Shown here one piece after another: positions 11,380 to 21,500 of a stretch of DNA of 64,000 bases. The notes beneath the pieces were generated by a model, which saw nothing but the letters and a program-made list of their open reading frames with translations, did not search any database and had not been told where the DNA came from. Numbering within the stretch: the stretch's first letter is position 1; every line of letters begins with the position of its first letter. This stretch comes from Branchiostoma lanceolatum. Taxonomy: Eukaryota; Chordata; Leptocardii; Amphioxiformes; Branchiostomatidae. Made by a program: the position numbers and the translations under genes. The stretch spans positions 16,796,410 through 16,860,409 of the forward strand of contig NC_089724.1 in NCBI RefSeq assembly GCF_035083965.1, in the 5' to 3' direction.

Positions 11380-11902
11380 CTACAGACACTGGCAGGCCGA
11401 AAATCAGTCTCTACCAGGCACCACTTCCTTTTGAAAATGGCTGCCAGCTCTCCAGGCCTAGTTATGAGCACAACAAAGGCCTGTGTAGACCTGTTGTTCG
11501 GCAATAACACTTGAACGCCGGAAACACACATTGATCACTGCGCACGGCTTTCGAGCCATTTTATTGGTGGATGGCCTTGCAGGTTCAACTGAGGACGCGC
11601 CATGGCATGCACTTCCTGTTCCTGTTCTCTCTTTATCCTGTAGATGGCCGGGTTCTAAGAAGTCTTCCAGTTCGAGTCCTGACATGTTCATCAATACACA
11701 TTTTCTTTTAGAATTGTCCAATATACATGTCAATGTCATGTACAGTCAACAAACAAATCAAATTAACGTTAACGCTACATGCTTAAATAGATTAAACTAT
11801 CTAGCATAGCATCACATCATTGGAAAACATCAATACTCAGATACTGGTAAATAACGGGATTTCATACGGCATACGGCATTTTGAAGTTAAGAAAAGGTGA
11901 AC

Positions 11903-13016
11903 ATTATGAAAAGTTTATTGCAAATTCCTGCCCGTAGGCTAATTGCAAGTACATGTACATGTAACACGGAGTGGACGGACAGACAATAATGAACAGTATA
12001 ACAAATGTCTACTCTAGTCTTAACTACTGCCACTAAGTTCTAACTTATTGAGTTTGACTTCTTTTTCCGAGACTGTGGAAGACGAATGATCCCACTTTTT
12101 CTGTGATATGTGGGTTTTGTGATGTTAAGAGGAGAGTAGTTTTCTTTTCGTCTGAAAACGTGGAGAAATTAGGATGAAATATGGTGGCCTCTTTAAACAG
12201 CTCATTTCTTTCGTTGTCGTAGAATGGGCAACTTGACATAAAATGTATTTCGTCTTCCACCTTGTTTGACATACAGTATTTACAAGTTCTTTGGCACACG
12301 GGTAAGTTCTTGAACCGCCCTTTCTCAATTTCAAGGGGGTGGGCACTAATTCTAATTTTGCTAATTGCAGAGCGTAAATCGAAGTTATCTAATTCTAAAT
12401 ATTTTTCCATGGTATAAGTTGTTTTGCATGTCTTATAAAACCTTAGCTTGCCAGTATCAATACTCAAATTGTGACAGAAAGTTTGAATATACGTATTGGT
12501 AATTCTGGACCTTAACATAGTACATACTGACTTGATATCACTGGATGAACTGCAAGAATAGAACAAATAGGAGTATCCACTATGGTCTAAAATTTCTTTT
12601 ACACTTTGTAACAGGGTTTTTCTACGACTAGTTGTAATAGAGTTACGTTGGAACGAGAGAGCGTCAACTTGTAATGGGTGTCTCTCATTATCCATCTGTA
12701 ACAAGCGCAACCAATAATGAATCACACGTACAGATATATCTAAGTCTAGAGGGAATCTACCTAGTTCTGCTCTAGAGGCTAAATTACTACAGTTTCTGAA
12801 GACCCCAAGTATATTTTTGCAGAATCGTTGTTGCGAAATTTCGATTGGAGAGCTGTCATTTATGGTAAGCACCGCAGAGTCTCGTTTACATAATTCATGA
12901 GGAGATGCTACAATAGCTTTCTTTGCTATGATAAGACTTTCATATTTTGAACAAATTGTGTGGCTTAAGTAGAGAAGATGATCGACTGGTATGATTTATG
13001 CCAATAAGGACCTAAT
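11903..13016 (-). pseudogene. LINE ORF2 C-terminal region (5'-truncated)
   Basis: Minus-strand frame, open from about 13010 to the stop at 12045, encodes the distal half of a non-LTR ORF2 related to the 9.3-kb copy. Matching blocks are AELGRFPLDLDISVRVIHYW, KIRISAHPLEIEKGRFKNLP and RTCKYCMSNKVEDEIHFMSS, the last being the C-x2-C...H-x4-C zinc-knuckle-like motif. No endonuclease or YxDD palm is present. The 3' end (GCAATAAACTTTTC, near 11903-11920) resembles the GCAATAAAG tails elsewhere in the window. The 5' 628 bp are duplicated in tandem (see 12389-13644). Confidence 0.8.
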
Positions 13017-13644
13017 CTAATTCTAAATATTTTTCCATGGTATAAGTTGTTTTGCATGTCTTATAAAACCTTAGCTTGCCAGTATCAATACTCAAATTGT
13101 GACAGAAAGTTTGAATATACGTATTGGTAATTCTGGACCTTAACATAGTACATACTGACTTGATATCACTGGATGAACTGCAAGAATAGAACAAATAGGA
13201 GTATCCACTATGGTCTAAAATTTCTTTTACACTTTGTAACAGGGTTTTTCTACGACTAGTTGTAATAGAGTTACGTTGGAACGAGAGAGCGTCAACTTGT
13301 AATGGGTGTCTCTCATTATCCATCTGTAACAAGCGCAACCAATAATGAATCACACGTACAGATATATCTAAGTCTAGAGGGAATCTACCTAGTTCTGCTC
13401 TAGAGGCTAAATTACTACAGTTTCTGAAGACCCCAAGTATATTTTTGCAGAATCGTTGTTGCGAAATTTCGATTGGAGAGCTGTCATTTATGGTAAGCAC
13501 CGCAGAGTCTCGTTTACATAATTCATGAGGAGATGCTACAATAGCTTTCTTTGCTATGATAAGACTTTCATATTTTGAACAAATTGTGTGGCTTAAGTAG
13601 AGAAGATGATCGACTGGTATGATTTATGCCAATAAGGACCTAAT
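12389..13644. repeat. Perfect 628-bp tandem duplication within a LINE
   Basis: Bases 12389-13016 are repeated at 13017-13644 with a constant offset of 628 and no difference that I can find by eye. The unit starts CTAATTCTAAATATTTTTCC and ends CCAATAAGGACCTAAT. The second copy re-encodes the first about 200 residues of the minus-strand LINE fragment and then stops at the junction. It is either a very young duplication or an assembly/sequencing artefact. Confidence 0.9.
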
Positions 13645-14403
13645 TGCATAACCAATGAGAAACATTGATAATGCATCACTCAAAAGTAACACACTGACAT
13701 TACACTGACACTGACTGAAACATGATATAATCTTCTGTATTCCTTTTTTTTTATAATCGCTGTACAGACGCAGGCAGGGCTTATCGACCGTACTGATCAT
13801 TCACAGACGCAGACCTATTACTATCTGGTATGTTTCAGTTTTACCGACAAGATGCAACTATACAAGAGCAAAGATGATCTTCGAATTCTATCAGAACGAA
13901 AGGTGTATTGTCCCTCAATTGATTATTTCATTCTTCTGCATAATAAATATTTTTTCAAAACATCGATAATTAGGGCGTGGTGATAATTAGGGCAAGGGAT
14001 GTTAACTATGTTATATCTACTTGAAAAATCACCATGCTTCACGCCAACTGAGGACGACTGCTCAACCTTAATGTCCCGAATGCTCCAGCATCAGACAAGT
14101 AATACTCTCAAATTACTTCTGTTGTAATGCACATAATAAGTACAATCAATCATCCATATCTACCATTTGAGCCCAGAAAAAATAAAGACAAAGGTGGCTG
14201 GTGTCCTTGGTGCTGATGTCGTCATTTGCGCGAATCACTTCACGGTGCCTGTCAACCGATAACAATTTCATAGATGGCGCTGATATTATTAGCTTTACCC
14301 CAGATATGTATATGGTAGTTTATTGGGCGAACAAGGGGTTTACGAGCTACCGCCAATGTCGTGGACGGGCACTTTGACTGCCTCATTATCATCAATGATC
14401 AGC
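13645..14403. other. No gene seen
   Basis: Non-coding AT-rich sequence between the LINE duplication and an imperfect inverted repeat. The first bases (TGCATAACCAATGAGAAA) resemble a word shared with the 20-kb dispersed repeat, perhaps the target into which the LINE inserted. Confidence 0.45.
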
Positions 14404-14566
14404 TGCGCCTAAGTATTCATACGTATTTACGGAATTCATTTGAGTTTTACTAGTAGTAAAGATCGTACATATTCCATAAAACCCGTTTGAATTCCGTAAA
14501 ATTCGTATGTTTCTTAGCAGTGGATCGTATCAATTCAGTAAAATGCGCATGAATACTTACGCACCC
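14404..14566. repeat. Imperfect inverted repeat, MITE-like
   Basis: The left end GCGCCTAAGTATTCATACG and the reverse complement of the right end (GCGTAAGTATTCATGCGC) match over about 35 bp with mismatches. The central part has further GGAATTCA/TGAATTCC-like symmetry. Size and structure suggest a small non-autonomous DNA transposon; no clear target-site duplication was found. Confidence 0.45.
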
Positions 14567-14895
14567 CTGACGATTGCAGATTCATCTCTTAGATTTAAAT
14601 TTCGAATAGTAGATAACTTAGATAGCAAAATGCTTATTTTTCTATCATCTTGTAATACATCCATGAGATGAAAACTTTCATCAGCTTACATTTCTTATTC
14701 AATACTATTCATACATTATGTTCCAAACCTTCCAGCATGCCTTGCGTATTCAATCAAATTGTCCATGGCTTAAGATCGCAGTTGTATAAGATTGATATCC
14801 ATGTAACAGTTCTAATGGCAAACGTGATATACATCAAACACTCCCTCACCCTCAACACTGTAGCGTATAAACAATTCATGCCATCTTCCCTCCAG

Positions 14896-15480
14896 CTTGC
14901 CCTGCCGGATTTAGGCTGTTCCAGGACCAGTGCTTCTGGTTCTCTGCGACTGCTGTGAGGAAGAACGTGGCAGCTGCAGAAACAGACTGCGATGCACGAG
15001 GCGCCCGTCTGGCTTGTGTGAAGGACGAAGAGACGCACAACTTCCTCAAAATGACAATCGCCACAACAAACCGCAGGTGAGCAATCTCGTATAAGTGAAT
15101 ACGAAAACGACAGATTGGGACCACATTACTTATATATCCAGTAACTTTTTACGGGATCGGCGGCTTGTCTGCGATGTATCTTTCATAATGGATTGGAATA
15201 AGTTGACATCTTTATTAGTGAACGCATACACATCAACAAATAGATACGATGCACATGTTGTCACTACCAATCAATTGGCATATGACATTTATTCCAGGCC
15301 TTACTGGATCGGGTTGAGTGACAGGGTTGTGGAAGGCATGTGGCGTCACAGTGACGGGACAGCCCTGCGCAGTTTCCGGCCTTACCGTGCGTACAGCAAC
15401 ATTGAGACAGCCTGGAAGGACTGCCTACCAGTGGCTCTACTGGAACTGCCGTTCTCCCAGGAACTACATCTGCCAGAAAG
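14896..15480 (+). pseudogene. Orphan C-type lectin domain (two exons) with frameshifting deletion
   Basis: Exon 14896-15076 (tccctccag/CTTGCC ... CGCAG/gtgagc) encodes the N-terminal half of a C-type lectin domain ([20 protein letters not shown]). Exon 15298-15480 (attccag/GCCTTA ... CAGAAAG/gtgggc) encodes the C-terminal half ([20 protein letters not shown]). Both are copies of the second lectin domain of gene B (36000-37143, opposite strand). The first exon differs at only about 3 of 181 positions. The second is more diverged and lacks 23 bases between GACTGC and CTACCAG, removing the VLIWPAS segment and shifting frame, so the terminal WNC...ICQK motif is read out of frame. No signal peptide or partner domains are seen nearby, so it is probably a pseudogene fragment. 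Confidence 0.85.
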
Positions 15481-16211
15481 GTGGGCACGGTAGTACGGTA
15501 ATACTTTGAAATTATTGCCTTTAAACAGCGGGCTCTGCGTTGGTAGACTGCTGTGGTTATCGTTTAGTAACTGCATAGAACGTCGTAACAGATGCAATTG
15601 TTTAGATTATAGATGGAGAATGACGGTGGTTTTTATTTGACTTTCAGTCGCAAGTCCCTGAGCTGTCGATGTCCTGACCAAAAACTGAGTGGGTAAACTC
15701 ACGAGACAGGCACAGTCTTAATGATATATGGAACAAATAATGATATCTAGATAGATAAACACCGCAGAGAATAGGTATAGGGGATCGAGTCTTTGTTGGC
15801 CTAAGTAGATTAAACAGTAGACATAGCATTAGAAGTTTGAAGAGACAAAAAAGATTTTATAACATGACAAGAAAGTCATGTTTGGTGAAACTCATGATTT
15901 TAGTAGGATATTCACGTGACTATCCCTTTAGCAGTTCTTCTTGTTTCATTCATCCCAAACCTCCCCTGCCCTTAAAGGTAGGGTGATGTTTTAAGGTTGA
16001 GAGATAGTCAGAGAGTATATATAAGATGGCAGCCTGTTGCTACATGTACTTCAGTAAGAAGAGGGGTGGCGCATTGGTGTATCAAAACTTGGTTGTATCG
16101 GTTTTAACTTGAGTTTATAATACTTTCATGTTGCATTTGATGATGTCCTATATGTTAACTTTCGTTATTGTGTGAAATAAAATGAGCTGAATGGGAATAT
16201 TGGTTCGTCTT
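15481..16211. other. No gene seen
   Basis: Flank of the orphan lectin copy. No further exon continuing the lectin frame was recognised, and no RNA gene or repeat of known type was found. Confidence 0.5.
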
Positions 16212-16915
16212 TTATGAATCTGTTACTTTCCTACTACAATACATAGTATACCCTGTGGTTTTGGTTGGTGGAAGTGCCTTAAGTTTCCCCCTTACCTGTC
16301 CTTCTGTGACAGTTTGAAAAGAGAAGGAGCTCGAGTAGTTCTTTGAGGACATGATATTCACCTTAATTGGTGCCAGTGCTTCTTCAATGTTTGGTTGTCC
16401 TTCTTGACTAATTTTGTGCAACAGTGTAAGGCTGTTGATGTTAACAATCATTAAAATACTTTGCAATGTCTCTGGGTTTGGTCTGTCCATCAGATTCTAT
16501 GAAGTTGGGTGTTTTACATGTCTTTCTGCCCAACATACCATTTATTACGTTCTAAAGCTGTTTGGTGTTTCTGTCCTTGCTTTGCTTCTATTTGTTCATT
16601 ATAAAATGACTTCTTTTTCTTCCTGTTCTCTCTTACAGCGTCATTCCTCAGACGTCTATACCTCTGAAGACAAACCAGATGTCTGTGCGTCACGTTTAGC
16701 TTGGTCTCGCAGATACATAAGAAATCGTCGGTCATCGTCGACTGGCGATGACCGAACGGCTGTCTTACGGACGGGAGCATGGCAGTTGGCTACATTGGTG
16801 AAGAGGATCATAAAGCTGTTGAGAGCTTCTTCTACTGCTACATCACTGCTATTAAGCACAATGTGCCACGACAGAGTGTTCGGCTCTGGCAATGGTGTGA
16901 AGAATTCCGCTTCTG
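16212..16915 (-). pseudogene. LINE ORF2 fragment between endonuclease and RT domains
   Basis: Broken minus-strand frames carry a recognisable LINE linker region: ALNSFMILFTNVANCHAPVR, DDDRRFLMYLRDQAKRDAQT, RYRRLRNDAVRENRKKKKSF, then (frame interrupted) FQTVTEGQVRGKLKALPPTK followed by TTG. These are the W..D...hAPvR...RD.A...YrrlRN...KK.fY and L..LpptKATG landmarks that precede the RT fingers in CR1/Jockey-like elements. At least two frame breaks separate the blocks. The endonuclease and the RT palm are missing. It is flanked directly by an inverted copy of the amplified repeat described at 25.6-28.7 kb. Confidence 0.75.
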
Positions 16916-17190
16916 TCTGTATTCAATGGGTTAAATGATGTGTGTAATATTGACCTACCAGTCGAAAATAATTGAATGTGTTACCTAGAATAAAAGTATG
17001 CCACTTCTGTCTGGGATTTTACGACGTGACTTTTCCATAATTACGAAACTATGGTTTTACAGGTATTATAGATTCTTCACCAGTACGATCTTTGATTTGG
17101 TTCTATATTCACTCAGTTATATTTCCAACGTGCCTGGTAGTGAATGAATACTTCATGGCATGTAAAACAAAATGCTCATGAAATCGGTTG
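16905..17190 (-). repeat. Copy of the locally amplified 'CGACTGGTAGGTCAA' repeat, inverted
   Basis: The reverse complement contains, in order, CATGCCATGAAGTATTCATT, GAACCAAATCAAAGATCGTA, CGTCGTAAAAT and TTTTCGACTGGTAGGTCAAT, then TTTAACCCATTGAA. This is the same order as in the tandem copies at 26.3-28.3 kb and 33.7-34.6 kb. Non-coding. Confidence 0.75.
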
Positions 17191-17661
17191 TGTTTTATTC
17201 CTAAAACTATAGATTACAGCAAGGCAATTAGTTTGTACTTAACTATTAAACCAGCGATGAGTTGAAAGCCCTTTTTTCTCAGGAAGTCGTACCTATATAC
17301 CCTTACTAACTAAACCGTCATGCTTGGTCCGTATGGACTCTATTTTGTATGTGTATGTATCCCTATCAAGCACCAGTTCCATGAACAATATATAGCCTTT
17401 TTCCATATGCATGTTTACCAACTTCTTTAATAAGCAAAAAATCATCAAAGACAAACAAACGCATGAAAGCAATACCTGCTGTGTACATACATACATGCGC
17501 CAGTGAGACGATAGTCCAGTAGGATAACAAAACCAAAAACACATTTTCCTGACTTGAGCGTTATCGAAGCATTTGCTACAGTTTCTTGCTTTGCGTCAGT
17601 TATAAAATCTGTGTTGAGCTAGCATCAGGAAGTAATGCAGTCCTCTGCATGGCCCGCACCT

Positions 17662-17818
17662 CAATACAATACAATACAATACAATACAATACAATACAAT
17701 ACAATACAATACAATACAATACAATACAATACGATACGATACGATACAATACAATACGATACACTACAATACAATACAATGCAATGCAATACAATATACA
17801 ATACAATACAATACAGAA
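17662..17818. repeat. (AATAC)n microsatellite
   Basis: A pentanucleotide array with variant units (GATAC, GCAAT), non-coding, downstream of gene A. Confidence 0.95.
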
Positions 17819-18426
17819 GTAGCGTTACATCAATAAGAACTAACCTACAAGTATTTACTTTCAGCAGATGCAAATTACTAATGTTAGAAAGCAATTAGAT
17901 TGTTTACCACAGAAATATATCTGTAAAACCATCTAATACATGTACATTTGTATATCTATGAAATATGTCTATTGGTACAAAGAGACTGAAAGTTGGGTAT
18001 ACGTTGTCAATCTACACTGCTAGACTAAGTATTCTATGGTTTGAAGTTTATGTTTATGCTTATTAGGAAACTCCATTAGTGAAACAACATGTGCATGCTA
18101 ATATCCCTGGAGTCGTTTACATCATACTCAAAAAGACAATACAATTATATACTTAATGACTACAAATGATACAACAACAACTTGTAGTATGTTGTTCCAA
18201 GTGTCAGTAGTGTACTAGTATGTGGTATTGAATCGAAATCCTATCCTTGCACATTTGATTTACAAAACTTGTAAACACTCGAAAAAAGCACAATATGAAA
18301 TTGTGATGAGCTATGCTGAATTAATGTTGGTTGTTTGATATCTTCGTCTTAGTTTCTCAGTAGGGCGGTCGCTGAAACATGATGATCACACAGGCCACGG
18401 CTTCAGCTCAACCCTCCCTCCACGGC

Positions 18427-18515
18427 TCACTCCCACCTGCACACCAACATGGCGGTCAGCAGCGCGCCGAACAGGACGTCCATGCACAGGCGACACCTAG
18501 CGGCCACATTTGTAT
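18427..18515 (-). CDS. Gene A last exon: membrane anchor
   Basis: The acceptor gctgttcgcag/ATACA joins in phase 1 to the second CCP exon. The 29 codons read [20 protein letters not shown] then TAMLVCRWE and stop. The hydrophobic run is short for a transmembrane helix, so a marginal TM segment or GPI-like signal are both possible. The gene C copy (29776-29894) has an extended exon start. Confidence 0.75.
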
Positions 18516-21500
18516 CTGCGAACAGCAAGTTGCTAATTAATGAATTAACGAATTGATGAATTAACTATCAATCTACTGTTCTTAATTAATCACATTTTGT
18601 TATGAATACTGATTAATTTCAATAACATGCGCTATCTTACGTGAGCATGTTGGAACAGCGTTACTCCATGTTCCGTCAGATTGGCACATCGTATACAAAG
18701 CGCCGCTTCGCATGTATCCCCGGTTACAGGTGATCGTGACCACGTCATTGGGGGAGTTCGCTCCGGGAGGACTCAGCGCTCCATTCCCTGGTGCCGTCAG
18801 CGTCGGACATGGTACTAAAAAAATTAGATAAATCTTGATCAAGAAAGTTTAAGGGATCTAACATGCAAATAATACATGAAGCGATAATCGTTAGGGAAAT
18901 TCTGTATACTATTTATGCATATGCATTTTACTCCTAGTAGTTTAGTTTCTGACTATTGTAGGTAAATGAATTTTTCCATATTAACATTCATTATTTTCAA
19001 TGCCATCTTACCTGTGCATGTTGGAACAGATCCACTCCATGTTTCGTCAGCCTGGCACGTCACACTAGAGGCTCCGTTCAGTCGGTATCCCGAGTTACAG
19101 GTGAACGTTACCACGTCCTGGTAGGCGTTCGCTCCGGCAGAATCCATCACTCCATTCGCTGGAGCAGTCAGCGACGGACATTGTATTGCTAAAAAGTTCA
19201 ATTGTCTTGGTCAAAAAAGTTGAAAGTCTGCACACTAATACTAGTAATTCATGCAGCGCCGTTCGTTACGGAAGGTCTGTACGACAGGTTTTGAGTAAAA
19301 TGTATTGAAAGAAGGATACATTTTCAACAGTAGTGCAGTATACACACGGCTCCCAACATCCGCTGTGGGTATACGGAAGAAACACATACATTGATTAATG
19401 AACATTATTGATACCCATTTCTCCTATTTCACGCATTGCGCATTTAGAATATACTACTTTGTAAAAAAAGCACAATGTAGCGCCAATACAATGACAGATT
19501 TCTACTAACGTTATATTACATCATATTGAATCTTGTTAATGAGCAATATTTCTGACAAGTGATGGATGGCTTCATTCCAGCTCTTCTTTGATCTGAAATC
19601 GAATCCTCCTCGTTTTGCATGGGATCATCCAAATGGTTCATGTATTTGTATTTGCATTTTCGTGAGGAATTTTTACTTACGCAAGCACCTGTATCGGTGG
19701 TAGTTTTCACTTAAACACTCACAGAACCCGTCGACACAGCTGGCTTCAGTGACATTGGACCAGGAGCAGGACCCTTGGCAGCGGGTTCTTTCTACGGTCG
19801 GGAAAATTCATCAAAATCTGTTAATTTGAAGGTTGCTTTATTGTGCTGTGGATGAATATGAAGACCGAGTAAGTTGGTGTCAATTCAAAGTAGTAAAAGT
19901 TCTGTTTCTGATGTGTTGCCTGTCACGGGAATGTTGTTGGATTCGTATAGATTACGATCGATATCTTTCACCTGTTTTGATGCAGGTAAGGTGTATTCGT
20001 GTGTGTGTGTGTGTGTGTGTGTGCGTGTGTGTGTTTGTGTGTGTGTCTTTTTGTGTTTCCGGACTATTGTAGTCAGCATAACTCAAGAACCTCTTGATGG
20101 ATTACGATGATATTTGGTATGTGGGCGGTTGTTGTGAAGCCGAAATTCAAGGTCAATTTTGGGCCCCCTGGTATGTGACCTTGGTACTGCAGCAGAACTT
20201 CCGTTTTTGTATCTTTTGACCTGGACGTGCTGTGGTTTTGATTTTTGGGTGGCAGGTAGCTTGTGATGTAATAAAGAAGTGGTGTAGGTTTGGGCCCCCT
20301 AGCAGCTTGCTCGGGAACTGCAGTGGCGCCATTGTGAAAATCTTCTAACGAGAATAACTGAACAAAGGGACGATGGATTTCCATGATATTTAGTATGCAG
20401 GTAGCTTAGACAGACATGTACACAATGATGTGCAAATTATGCTAATTGACACTTAATTTGCATAACTAATGAAGAAAATCTATATTTGCAGTGTTTTCCA
20501 TTATAAGACTCAAATACATGTAACATATGTAGTTTATGGCAAGTGGAGCATCAGCAGTTACCAATTATGCAAATAAATTCCTAATTTGCATAATTAATGC
20601 AAAAGTGCCGTAATTCATCCAAGTGGAAAATGATAGGACTGACAATATCTAAGTTGGATGAAGGTGTTTATGACCAAGCATATATTATGTAAATGTGTAT
20701 GTCATTTGCATAAACAAAATGGTTCGTGGAGATATGAGGTCGCGGAACTCTTGTTTAAGATGCAGCAAATATTTCTCACCATCATGACAGGTCCGTCCAT
20801 CCGACCCAAGGGTCCATCTATCCTGACAGGTGCAGGTCCGTCCTCCGCCAGGGACGGGGAGACACAGCTGGGCACAGTTCCCGTTAGACGTCGAGCAAGC
20901 TGTTACCAGAGACGAACAAAGGAATGGAACCATATACGCTTAGTGACATTTTTGCTGAGACTAAGACACGTACTGCAACTTACACAGACATGAAATTCAA
21001 GGCAACGTTCATACGCTGTATATATATCAATTTCCATGTGCACCGACCATTTGGTTGACTTGGAGTATTTGAGGCTGTCCGGACGATGATGCCATGCAGG
21101 CCTTTGAAGTGACTAGCGATGATCTTGTCGTATCCTCGCAGCGACTTGCTGATCCTGCAACCACAAGTTATCTCATCTGTGATCCACGAACATTTATCCA
21201 CTAAGACTCATATGAGTTTCACTGTATGATGACAAAGTGTGTGTTGTACCTGTGAATGCCTGGATCGTTCGTAGCTGTCCAGTACAGATATCTTTCATCC
21301 ACAGCTATCCCGAACAGACTTCAGTCTGTGTGTGTGAAGATCCTCCTAGGGTTGCTGCCAGTCACTCCAGATGTCCAGATCTGGCCACTCCCACCGTTAC
21401 ACCAGTACAGCCGGTTAGCTTCGAGAGGTTTGCAGATAATGTTAGATCAGACAAATCAACTGATGTTAATTGAAAATGATGATAATATTCTTTATTGTAC

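Larger units (their letters stand above)
17240..18530. repeat. Segmental duplication partner (with 28840-29900)
   Basis: Sequence around 17310-17470 (for example GGACTCTATTTTGTATGTGT and CCTATCAAGCACCAGTTC) and the block ending in the gene A anchor exon (18400-18515) correspond in order to 28915-29100 and 29690-29870. This indicates duplication of the downstream flank plus last exon of gene A to make the 3' end of gene C, or the reverse. Indels and a pentanucleotide expansion separate the two. Confidence 0.75.

Noticed and set aside
21321-21323. Selenocysteine codon in gene A
   Set aside because: The paralogous position in gene B is not Cys or Sec and there is no reason for Sec in a YWTD blade; I saw no SECIS-like element, although I could not run a search.
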